Source: Chloroflexota bacterium (GTDB lineage: Bacteria > Chloroflexota > Dehalococcoidia > Lucifugimonadales > Lucifugimonadaceae). Taken from it: a stretch of 5,787 nucleotides of DNA. The translations under genes were made by a program, and so were the position numbers. The notes under the pieces were generated by a model. The model ran no database searches. It had not been told where the DNA came from and saw nothing but the letters and a program-made list of their open reading frames with translations. Shown in pieces: positions 1-5,673 of this stretch; position 1 is the first letter of the stretch, and each line of letters starts with the position of its first letter. The stretch spans positions 1 to 5,787 of the forward strand of contig VXTA01000117.1 in NCBI GenBank assembly GCA_009837685.1, in the 5' to 3' direction.

Positions 1-75
1 CGCAATAATACACGTGTTCAGACGAAAATCGACTCGGAAAATCAAAAATCAATCAGATATCGAACAAAAAGTAGC

Positions 76-86
76 AAGGAAAAGGA
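76..86 (+). promoter_or_regulatory. Shine-Dalgarno region of rpoD (two AAGGA cores)
   Basis: Two AAGGA cores lie in tandem at 76-80 and 82-86. The second is 9 nt ahead of the TTG at 96 and 12 nt ahead of the adjacent GTG at 99. Spacing favours TTG, codon strength favours GTG, so the start is uncertain by one codon. The rest of the leader (1-95) is A-rich and shows no convincing -35/-10 pair. Confidence 0.6.
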
Positions 87-95
87 ATCCACCAA

Positions 96-1832
96 TTGGT
101 GACCATTACCAATACTCAAATTGACGACGCTTCTGAAGACGAAGCAGAGTTGACTACCGGCGAGACCGGTTCCGCTGTCATGTCGCCGAGCGACAGCGGC
201 GAGTTACGATTCGCGGATCTGTCTTCTGACGACGAAGGCGCACCAGCGATGAGGGTAACTTCTGCCTCGTCCGAACTAGAAGTATGGGAAGCCGCGCGCG
301 AGGAAGGTCCGGAGATCAATCCGGCCGCCGCGGTAACCGACGATTCCTCTACCGACGACAACGTGCGGATGTATCTCCGCGAAATCGGCGACGTCCAGCT
401 ACTGAGCAAGGCCGACGAAGCGATGCTGTCGCAGCGCGTCGAATCTGCAAACCGACTCGAGCGCATCGAGTGGGACATCCGCGGCACTCTTGAGATGCAA
501 TACGGCTTCAAAGAGTACCCCCGTAACCGCGACCAGCTTCCGGACAACCCTCCCAAGGTCCAGGCTTCCGACGTTGTCGCCATCGTGTTGCGCCGACTCA
601 GCCGTCTTGCACCAATCGCCGACCAGATCGCAACGTACATGGCCAAACCGAAGCCAGTAACGCTCGAGCAGTTGCTCAACGACTTCGAGTATCGCTCGAT
701 GATCAACTCGGCGCGCGACACTCAAGTCAAAGACATGAGCAAGCTTCCGCCCTACGAGTTGTTGCTCCGATACCTGACCGATACGCTTGAAATCTATGAG
801 AACACCGATCTCATGGAGCGCTTCGGAGTATTCGACGAGACCGCTCAGAAGGGTCGAGGCAAGAAAGCTCAGAAGCTCAACACCAAGGACGCGCGTGCGA
901 AGCGCCGCCTCGACAAGGCCAGCCTCCTCGTCCGAGAGTTGGCCGTCCTTTCGAGCCTGTTGCCTCCCGACCTCAGCCTCGTTCTACCACCAGAGATGAA
1001 ACTCGAAGATTTGGCGGTCGAAGATGGCATCGAGCCTTGGCACGAATCCTACTTGGTCGAAGCGAATTCCATCCTAGAATCGCATCTCTCGTCAATCAAG
1101 CACGATGGCGACAAGTCCCGTGACCACCTTGGCAAGGCGAACCTGCGCCTCGTCGTAAGCGTTGCGAAGAAGTACACCAACCGCGGCTTGACCTTTGAAG
1201 ACCTGATCCAAGAAGGCAACATCGGTTTGATGCGGGCGATTGACAAGTTCGACTACCGCAAGGGCTTCAAGTTCAGCACCTATGCCACGTGGTGGATCCG
1301 ACAAGGCGTGACTCGCGCGATTGCTGACCAGTCTCGAACGGTCCGTATTCCGGTCCACATGTACGAGGCGTTGAACAAGGTGCGCCGCGCCTCTCGAGAA
1401 CTTGCCCAGGAGTACGACCGCAAGCCGACGATCGAAGAGATCGCAGAACGCGTCGAGATGACCGTCGAGAAGGTTACCGACGTTCTCAAGAACGGCCAGG
1501 AGCCGATGTCGCTAGAAACGCCAGTCGGTGAAGACGGCGACAACGAACTCGGCGACCTCCTCCCTGACCGCGAGGCTTTGGCCCCACCAGAAGAGACGGC
1601 TCAGCGACTATTGAGCAACGATATCTCGAACATCCTCAACGAGTTGGAAGAGCGAGACCGCGAGGTCCTGATCCTTCGCTTCGGGTTGAAGGATGGTAAA
1701 GAGTACACGCTTGAAGAGATCGGATCTCGTATGGATCTCACCCGCGAGCGTATCCGCCAAATCGAGCGAACTGCGCTCAAGACGCTCCAGCGCAGCCGCG
1801 CAGTCTGGGAGATGAAGGAGCACCTCAACTAA
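96..1832 (+). CDS. rpoD: Primary RNA polymerase sigma factor (sigma-70, RpoD/SigA)
   Basis: Housekeeping sigma factor that directs core RNA polymerase to -35/-10 promoters. The 578-residue protein has an acidic, low-complexity N-terminus (about 1-85). Region 1.2 follows at about 87-118 ([20 protein letters not shown]). A long helical, charged insert spans about 119-345. Regions 2.1-2.4 lie at about 346-417, with the [12 protein letters not shown] and [17 protein letters not shown] motifs and the promoter-melting segment [20 protein letters not shown]. Region 3 is at about 423-500 and includes the sigma-finger-like [20 protein letters not shown]. Region 4 at about 508-570 carries the -35-recognising helix-turn-helix ([20 protein letters not shown]). 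All core regions are complete and end where the family ends. The start is TTG at 96 or GTG at 99. The gene is transcribed alone, with a strong terminator just after it. Naming it primary rather than alternative rests on length and on the presence of regions 1.2 to 4 together with the large insert. Confidence 0.96.
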   Translation: MVTITNTQIDDASEDEAELTTGETGSAVMSPSDSGELRFADLSSDDEGAPAMRVTSASSELEVWEAAREEGPEINPAAAVTDDSSTDDNVRMYLREIGDVQLLSKADEAMLSQRVESANRLERIEWDIRGTLEMQYGFKEYPRNRDQLPDNPPKVQASDVVAIVLRRLSRLAPIADQIATYMAKPKPVTLEQLLNDFEYRSMINSARDTQVKDMSKLPPYELLLRYLTDTLEIYENTDLMERFGVFDETAQKGRGKKAQKLNTKDARAKRRLDKASLLVRELAVLSSLLPPDLSLVLPPEMKLEDLAVEDGIEPWHESYLVEANSILESHLSSIKHDGDKSRDHLGKANLRLVVSVAKKYTNRGLTFEDLIQEGNIGLMRAIDKFDYRKGFKFSTYATWWIRQGVTRAIADQSRTVRIPVHMYEALNKVRRASRELAQEYDRKPTIEEIAERVEMTVEKVTDVLKNGQEPMSLETPVGEDGDNELGDLLPDREALAPPEETAQRLLSNDISNILNELEERDREVLILRFGLKDGKEYTLEEIGSRMDLTRERIRQIERTALKTLQRSRAVWEMKEHLN

Positions 1833-1870
1833 GGAGTGCCTTGCTCTGCCGTTGCTGCAAGCGCAATATG

Positions 1871-1912
1871 ACCGGCCTCGCGTTTCAGACGCGGGGCCGG
1901 TTTTCGTTTGTT
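1871..1912 (+). terminator. Rho-independent terminator of rpoD
   Basis: A 13-bp stem pairs 1871-1883 with 1889-1901 around the 5-nt loop TTCAG. One T-G wobble (1878/1894) interrupts an otherwise perfect GC-rich helix. A T-rich tract (TTTTCGTTTGTT, from 1901) follows at once. It begins 38 nt after the rpoD stop, so it should end the rpoD transcript and insulate the next gene, which then needs its own promoter. Confidence 0.92.
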
Positions 1913-1970
1913 GCGAACTCGATTCAACTCAACGCGCATTGACCGCCATCGGAATAGTGAATCTGAACGT

Positions 1971-1976
1971 TATAAG
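1971..1976 (+). promoter_or_regulatory. Possible -10 box of the malate synthase promoter
   Basis: TATAAG matches the TATAAT consensus at five of six positions and lies 58 nt ahead of the ATG at 2034. No good -35 hexamer sits 16-18 bp upstream; a TTGACC at 1939-1944 is 26 bp away, which is too far. An activator-dependent promoter is possible. The rpoD terminator just upstream makes a promoter somewhere in this gap necessary. Confidence 0.35.
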
Positions 1977-2001
1977 ATGTTGATTTGCTTTGAATCAACA
2001 T
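1977..2001. promoter_or_regulatory. Perfect 9-bp inverted repeat, candidate operator or 5'-UTR hairpin
   Basis: ATGTTGATT (1977-1985) and its exact reverse complement AATCAACAT (1993-2001) flank a 7-nt spacer, TGCTTTG. The site directly abuts the TATAAG box and would overlap the transcription start. This is the usual place for a dimeric repressor to block initiation. It could instead fold in the mRNA leader. No U-tract follows, so it is not a terminator. Regulation of malate synthase is the natural inference; the regulator is unknown. Confidence 0.5.
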
Positions 2002-2024
2002 GAATCTCGACCTACGAGTCGACT

Positions 2025-2036
2025 GAGGACGAAATG
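2025..2036 (+). promoter_or_regulatory. Ribosome binding site and ATG that mark the original malate synthase start
   Basis: GAGGA (2025-2029) stands 4 nt before ATG at 2034-2036. The same arrangement (GAGGA, 4 nt, start codon) precedes the flavin monooxygenase gene in this window. It decides that the ancestral start of malate synthase is 2034 and not the TTG at 2169, although a TAG interrupts the frame 18 codons later. An 8-bp palindrome, AGTCGACT (2017-2024), lies just upstream and might affect access to the site. Confidence 0.6.
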
Positions 2037-2168
2037 GCCGACGCAGACAGGGTGCAAGTAAACATCACCGGCGATTGGGACGACCTCTAGACCGCTGAGC
2101 TGAAGGGGCTGACCGCATCTCTGCAAGAAGAATTCGGAGCCCAGATCGCAGGTTTACGTGAGGCGCGG
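2034..2168 (+). other. N-terminal part of malate synthase cut off by an in-frame TAG
   Basis: From the ATG at 2034 the frame encodes 18 residues ending GDWDDL, then TAG (2088-2090). It then continues without another stop (TAELKGLTASLQEEFG, then AQIAGLREAR) straight into the long malate synthase frame at 2169. The distance of 135 nt is exactly 45 codons, so there is no frameshift. The part after the stop resembles the N-terminal helix of malate synthase A as I remember E. coli AceB (LTAEAVEFLTEL through LLAAR). In an ungapped alignment TAE matches exactly and the TAG falls on a leucine, so TTG to TAG is a simple origin; CAG or GAG would also be one step away. It may be a real nonsense mutation, a suppressed codon or a sequencing error. 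The 18-codon piece could alternatively be a leader peptide, but the downstream similarity argues against that. Confidence 0.7.
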
Positions 2169-3710
2169 TTGGACATGATCGATGCAGCGGTTCACCGCGG
2201 CGTCCAACCCGGCCATCTTGCTCCGAGCGTAGCAACGACGTCCGAATGGTCGGTGCCGGACATGCCAGACGAACTCTGGAACCCCGGCATCGAGATTTCC
2301 GGTCCGGCGCACATGACCTCCATGTTCATCAACGCCCTCAATCCAGGTCCTGAAGGCGAACGAGCCGCCGGCGACCTCGACGACGACGAAGACTCAGCGA
2401 GCCATCTGCTCGCAGACACTCTCCTCGCTGCCCGCAACCGGAAAGGCGCCGTAGATCGATCTCTCACTTTCTATAACGAAGCTCGCGACCGTCACTACTC
2501 TATTCAAGACGGAGAGATACCGTTTTTCATGCACCGCGAGCGCGGCCTGCACCTAGACGATCCTGATTTTTCGGTCGACGGTGCACCAGTCTCAGCCACC
2601 ATACTCGGCACCCTCCTAACCCTGTACCATGCCGGACAGGCACAGACCGAGCGTGGGCAAGGTGTCTACTTCTATCTGCCCAAAACCGAGTCACCCGAAG
2701 AAGCCAAACTCTACCGCGACCTCTTCGCTTCGATCCAGAACCGTGTCCCCGGTCTTAAAGACGCCACTATCCGCGGTATCCTCCTAGTCGAGTCCCTCCC
2801 TTTGGTCTGGACGATGGAAGAAAGCCTGCATGCTCTCGGTCCCTACGCAGCCGGGCTGAACGCCGCTCGCTGGGATCTAAAGGCATCGCTTCTCGAGTAC
2901 GTGATGGCAGACCGTGCGAGCCTCTGGCCCGACCGCTTCGGCGTTGCCGTACCGACGACTCCGTTCATCGCCAACATCTTCCGTCGCCTCGTCGCTGTCT
3001 GCATGAAACACGACGCTGTCCCCATCGGCGGAATGGCAACCGCCCTACCCCATCGCGATCAAGCGGTCAACGAAGAAGCCGCCGCAACCGTCCGCGGCGA
3101 CAAGACATGGGAGGCCGAGCAAGGTTTCCTGCGCGGTTGGGTGGCGCACATCTACCACATGAAATCCGCCGGAGACCCGTTCAAGGAACTCCGCAACAGC
3201 GGTTGGGAACCATCGCCTGACATGGGCAACCCGAGCAACTACCCTGTCAACATCGAGACGCCGGAAGGTCCAGTCACCCAAGAAGGCACTCGCCAAAACG
3301 CCAGGACCCTCATCGAATACGTCGAAGGCTGGCTAGGAGGACGAGGCGCCAAAGGTATCGACCGACTCGCAGGGCGACCCGGACGCCGTCCCGCCCTGAT
3401 GGAAGACCTAGCCACGGCTCGCATCTCGGTCGCGCAGATGGCCCAACGCGTCATCCACGAAGCCCAATCCGAAGATACCGGAGCAACCCACGACCTCGCG
3501 CTCCTCAAGTCAATCATCTCCGACGAAGGCGAAGACATCATCCGCCTCTTGGGCCCGAATGCCCCAGCGTCGATGGTTCAGCGTTACCAAGACGCCGTCA
3601 AAATCTCCATGCAGTGGCTCAAAAACTACACCGAATTCAACTTCAGATCCTTGGGATCGTACAGTCGGGCTGACTTGGCAGCGATTGCTTCGGCGGAGGA
3701 TGTGATTTAG
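2169..3710 (+). CDS. Malate synthase (A-like, divergent), main open part
   Basis: Malate synthase condenses glyoxylate with acetyl-CoA to give malate in the glyoxylate bypass. The open part is 513 residues; with the 45 upstream codons it would be 558, close to the roughly 530 of classical malate synthase A. Visible family motifs, numbered from the TTG at 2169, are: ERGLHL with the expected catalytic Arg125; GVYFYLPKTES (165-175); LVESLP with Glu208 and ARWD with Asp236, the expected Mg2+ ligands; IGGMATALP (286-294); GWVAH (323-327); and LMEDLATARIS (410-420) with the expected general base Asp413. Residue roles are transferred from characterised malate synthases. Differences include GRWD changed to ARWD, no clear copy of the ADFEDS strand near 65-80, and WVAHI in place of W-(V/I)-AHP. 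If the TAG at 2088 is real, translation could restart at TTG 2169 or ATG 2175, the latter 11 nt after GAGG (2160-2163). The product would then lack only the N-terminal helix and keep the barrel. No isocitrate lyase is present in the window. Confidence 0.85.
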   Translation: MDMIDAAVHRGVQPGHLAPSVATTSEWSVPDMPDELWNPGIEISGPAHMTSMFINALNPGPEGERAAGDLDDDEDSASHLLADTLLAARNRKGAVDRSLTFYNEARDRHYSIQDGEIPFFMHRERGLHLDDPDFSVDGAPVSATILGTLLTLYHAGQAQTERGQGVYFYLPKTESPEEAKLYRDLFASIQNRVPGLKDATIRGILLVESLPLVWTMEESLHALGPYAAGLNAARWDLKASLLEYVMADRASLWPDRFGVAVPTTPFIANIFRRLVAVCMKHDAVPIGGMATALPHRDQAVNEEAAATVRGDKTWEAEQGFLRGWVAHIYHMKSAGDPFKELRNSGWEPSPDMGNPSNYPVNIETPEGPVTQEGTRQNARTLIEYVEGWLGGRGAKGIDRLAGRPGRRPALMEDLATARISVAQMAQRVIHEAQSEDTGATHDLALLKSIISDEGEDIIRLLGPNAPASMVQRYQDAVKISMQWLKNYTEFNFRSLGSYSRADLAAIASAEDVI

Positions 3711-3798
3711 TTTCTCATAGAACCAGAAGATCCTGTTCAATGCTGGCTGCTCACGATCTTGTATGTTGCATCGGATCGTTATGCGTTGCTGATGAACA

Positions 3799-3832
3799 AT
3801 GGTAGGGTAGAAACCATAGCAATCAGTCTACC
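3799..3832. promoter_or_regulatory. Candidate vapBC operator region
   Basis: Short inverted repeats cluster just ahead of vapB: ATGGT (3799-3803) with ACCAT (3813-3817), and GGTAG, directly repeated at 3801-3805 and 3806-3810, with CTACC (3828-3832). VapB antitoxins of the ribbon-helix-helix type normally bind such repeats to repress their own operon. A weak promoter (TTGCTG at 3786-3791, TAGAAA at 3808-3813, 16-bp spacer) would overlap them. The arms are only 5 bp, so this is tentative. The remainder of the gap from 3711 shows only a weak AAGATC/GATCTT inverted repeat (3727-3760). Confidence 0.3.
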
Positions 3833-3844
3833 TTGACCGTAACC

Positions 3845-4102
3845 ATGGCTCTGAACATCAAGAACCAAGAAACATGCGACCTCGCTCGAGAAGTCGCTCA
3901 GATGACCGACGACACCATGACTGGGGCCATCACAATTGCACTTAGACAACGTCGTGATCAATTGAAACGTGAACGCGGTCGCGAGGCATTGCTCCGCGAT
4001 ATACGAGCAATTGCTGAACGATGCTCCAAGTTGGTTGAACCAGGGTTTACTTCCGCAGACATTGACGACCTCCTATACGACGAATACGGGATCCCCAAGT
4101 GA
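3845..4102 (+). CDS. vapB: VapB-type antitoxin (ribbon-helix-helix, PSK/Rv0623-like)
   Basis: An 85-residue antitoxin that should neutralise the neighbouring PIN toxin and repress the operon. The start is taken at ATG 3845, not the in-frame TTG at 3833, because MALNIKN is the typical opening of this family. Residues 1-35 form the short beta strand and two helices of a ribbon-helix-helix DNA-binding fold (ALNIKNQETCDLAREV, then TMTGAITIALRQR). A basic, helical linker follows at about 35-60 (RRDQLKRERGREALLRDIR). The C-terminal tail, about 70-85 (ADIDDLLYDEYGIPK), matches the acidic toxin-binding tail of the family, usually with a YDE-x-G-(L/I)-P pattern. There is no obvious Shine-Dalgarno sequence before the ATG. 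The stop TGA overlaps the toxin start in GTGA, indicating translational coupling. Family identity is firm; the activity is inferred. Confidence 0.88.
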   Translation: MALNIKNQETCDLAREVAQMTDDTMTGAITIALRQRRDQLKRERGREALLRDIRAIAERCSKLVEPGFTSADIDDLLYDEYGIPK

Positions 4103-4485
4103 TCGTCGATTCGTCCGCTGTCGTCGCCATACTGGCCCGCGAAGTAGACGCAGATCATCTCGCCAATAAACTGACCGGAGTACCACGGCCTCGCATGTCG
4201 GCGGCGACGTACTTGGAATTGTCTATCGTAATGGAAAACAAGGGTGGTCCAAGAGCCGGCTATGAACTCGATGAACTCATAGCTCAAACCGATGTCGAGA
4301 TCGTGCCGGTGACTCTAGAACAAGCAGAAGCCGCCCGCGTAGCATGGCGTCGTTTCGGCAAAGGAAACCACCCGGCCCGTCTCAACTTTGGCGATTGCTT
4401 TTCCTATGCACTCGCCAAAACCGCCGGCGAACCCCTGCTATTCAAAGGCAATGACTTCTCTCAAACCGACATCGAGCCTGCTTAA
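4099..4485 (+). CDS. vapC: VapC-type toxin, PIN-domain ribonuclease
   Basis: A 128-residue single-domain PIN protein, normal length for VapC. In this family four acidic residues bind Mg2+ and cut RNA, often tRNA or rRNA. The expected quartet is visible: Asp4 in MIVDSSAVVAIL, Glu40 in SAATYLELSIV, Asp99 in NFGDCFSYALAKT and Asp119 in FKGNDFSQTDI, so the enzyme looks intact. The basic segment RVAWRRFGKGNHPARL (80-95) before the third acid is typical of the VapC/FitB group. The GTG start overlaps the antitoxin stop by 4 nt, so translation is coupled and the antitoxin is made first. The stop TAA (4483-4485) overlaps that of the converging flavin monooxygenase gene. The RNA target cannot be told from sequence. 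Confidence 0.9.
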   Translation: MIVDSSAVVAILAREVDADHLANKLTGVPRPRMSAATYLELSIVMENKGGPRAGYELDELIAQTDVEIVPVTLEQAEAARVAWRRFGKGNHPARLNFGDCFSYALAKTAGEPLLFKGNDFSQTDIEPA

Positions 4486-5576
4486 TCCGCAAAGGCGACA
4501 TTGACTTTAGGCATCAACTCGTTCGCAAACAACTCCAAACTGGTGATCCACGCATCCTTATCGTCCCAGTCGTAGCCCATCATCACCAGCGTGCCAAACT
4601 TGCCCGTCTCCTCAGTCATCTGGAGAATCCGTTCCAGGGCGTAGTCGGGGTCACCAGCAATAATGTGTTCGCGCATCCAGTAGTCGACATCGACCTCGCT
4701 GTCTGGCGTGTTCGGATCCCGCTTGAACATACCCCGGTCGCGACCTGATCGGTCCATCAAATCGCAGATGTATTGGAAACCACCAGCCACGGAGTTGTTC
4801 CTAGCCAGCTTCTGTGCCTCCTTCTTGGAGTCGGCAAGAAACACCGCGCGTGCAATCTTGAACTCCGATCGATCCGGCTCATTGCCCGCCTCATCAGCCG
4901 CCGTCGCGTAAGTCTCCCAAATGTTCGCAACCACATTGTTGGCGATCAAACTATGGGCAAACGGCTGAAAACCCATCCGTCCAGCGGCCTTCGCCGTCCC
5001 CGAATTCATTGACGTAATTGGCATCGCAATCGGCGGATGCGGCTTCTGATAAGGCTTGTGCACATAGCCGAGGCCTACCGCATCGTCGACATGCTCCTCC
5101 ATCGAGATGTTCCAGTATTTTCCTTCGATATTCACGGGCCCTTCCGATGCCCAAAGTTCCATCACCATCCGAACCGCTTCCCCAACCATCATCGGCGCAT
5201 CTTCTCGCGGAATGCCTAGGATCTCCAAGTCAGTTGCCACACCTCCCAAACCGAAACAAAGATTCAAACGCCCCTTGCAGAGATGGTCCAACATCGCCAA
5301 TCGCGTCGCCACGTGGACAGGATGGTGCAGTTGAATACACACCGGCGCCGGACCCATCCGAATTTGGGATGTCTCCCGCATCGCCGCGGAGATAAACAGC
5401 TCTGGCATCGGCATGTTCTCATACGCCATCGTGTGATGCTCACCGATCCAGAACTCATCGAAACCCAGTTCATCGGCACGGATCACCAACTCCATGTCCT
5501 CGTCGTAGGTCTGCGCTATTGGCTTCTCCGGAGGGTGGAACGGCATGATGAAGATGCCGGATTTGATTCTGGACAC
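4482..5576 (-). CDS. Luciferase-like (LLM class) flavin-dependent monooxygenase, LimB-like
   Basis: A 364-residue TIM-barrel enzyme of the bacterial-luciferase superfamily, probably cytosolic and using reduced FMN (F420 cannot be excluded) to oxidise an organic substrate. Signatures include the opening IKSGIFIMPFHPPEKP; LGFDEFWIGEHHT (37-49); the segment LHHPVHVATRLAMLDHLCKG (83-102), followed by GRLNLCFGLGG; and PYQKPHPPIAMPITSMNSGTA, ending near 195. Its order of motifs resembles limonene 1,2-monooxygenase (LimB) and related enzymes; the true substrate is unknown. The GTG start at 5576 is supported by GAGGA (5581-5585) 4 nt upstream; ATG at residue 11 is a poorer alternative because it would remove the first barrel strand. 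It lies downstream of uvrB on the same strand, 97 nt apart, with its own likely promoter in the gap. Its last 4 bp overlap vapC tail to tail. No signal peptide or membrane segment is seen. Confidence 0.9.
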   Translation of the reverse strand: MSRIKSGIFIMPFHPPEKPIAQTYDEDMELVIRADELGFDEFWIGEHHTMAYENMPMPELFISAAMRETSQIRMGPAPVCIQLHHPVHVATRLAMLDHLCKGRLNLCFGLGGVATDLEILGIPREDAPMMVGEAVRMVMELWASEGPVNIEGKYWNISMEEHVDDAVGLGYVHKPYQKPHPPIAMPITSMNSGTAKAAGRMGFQPFAHSLIANNVVANIWETYATAADEAGNEPDRSEFKIARAVFLADSKKEAQKLARNNSVAGGFQYICDLMDRSGRDRGMFKRDPNTPDSEVDVDYWMREHIIAGDPDYALERILQMTEETGKFGTLVMMGYDWDDKDAWITSLELFANELMPKVNVAFAD

Positions 5577-5580
5577 GGGA

Positions 5581-5585
5581 TCCTC
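5581..5585 (-). promoter_or_regulatory. Shine-Dalgarno site of the flavin monooxygenase gene
   Basis: GAGGA on the minus strand, 4 nt before the GTG at 5576-5574, supports that non-ATG start. Confidence 0.55.
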
Positions 5586-5619
5586 GCAACTGTGCGTGAT
5601 GCTGGAATTTGTTGCGTTA

Positions 5620-5646
5620 AGTATATGGTCGGCCGACGGGTAGCAA
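5620..5646 (-). promoter_or_regulatory. Possible promoter of the flavin monooxygenase gene with a palindrome in its spacer
   Basis: On the minus strand TATACT (5625-5620, five of six to consensus) is preceded by TTGCTA (5646-5641, four of six) with a 15-bp spacer, slightly short. The spacer holds the perfect 10-bp palindrome GTCGGCCGAC (5628-5637), placed where a repressor could block polymerase. Initiation would fall near 5613 and leave a leader of roughly 37 nt before the GTG. Both promoter elements and the operator role are predictions. Confidence 0.4.
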
Positions 5647-5673
5647 AGATCGAGCTTCTATCGGTGATTCGTC

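Noticed and set aside
10..17. ACACGTGT palindrome near the left edge
   Set aside because: Only 8 bp, a short common palindrome, no promoter element visible beside it.
116..721. Antisense open frame of 201 residues opposite the rpoD N-terminus
   Set aside because: Low-complexity Ser/Arg-rich translation, a shadow of the codon bias of rpoD; the + strand frame is a certain gene.
1916..1930. AACTC repeated at 1916-1920 and 1926-1930, one helical turn apart
   Set aside because: A 5-bp repeat is too short to distinguish from chance.
1939..1976. TTGACC (1939-1944) paired with TATAAG (1971-1976) as one sigma-70 promoter
   Set aside because: The spacer is 26 bp, well beyond the usable 15-20 bp range.
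2088..2090. Pyrrolysine or other recoding at the TAG in malate synthase
   Set aside because: The aligned family position is an ordinary helix residue (leucine by recalled alignment), the family is not known to use pyrrolysine, and the gene itself terminates with TAG.
3727..3760. Possible terminator after malate synthase (AAGATC and GATCTT inverted repeat)
   Set aside because: Only 6 bp of stem with a 22-nt loop, low GC content and no T-tract after it.
3833..3844. In-frame TTG at 3833 as the start of vapB
   Set aside because: It has no better ribosome binding site, and the family's typical N-terminus starts at the ATG at 3845.
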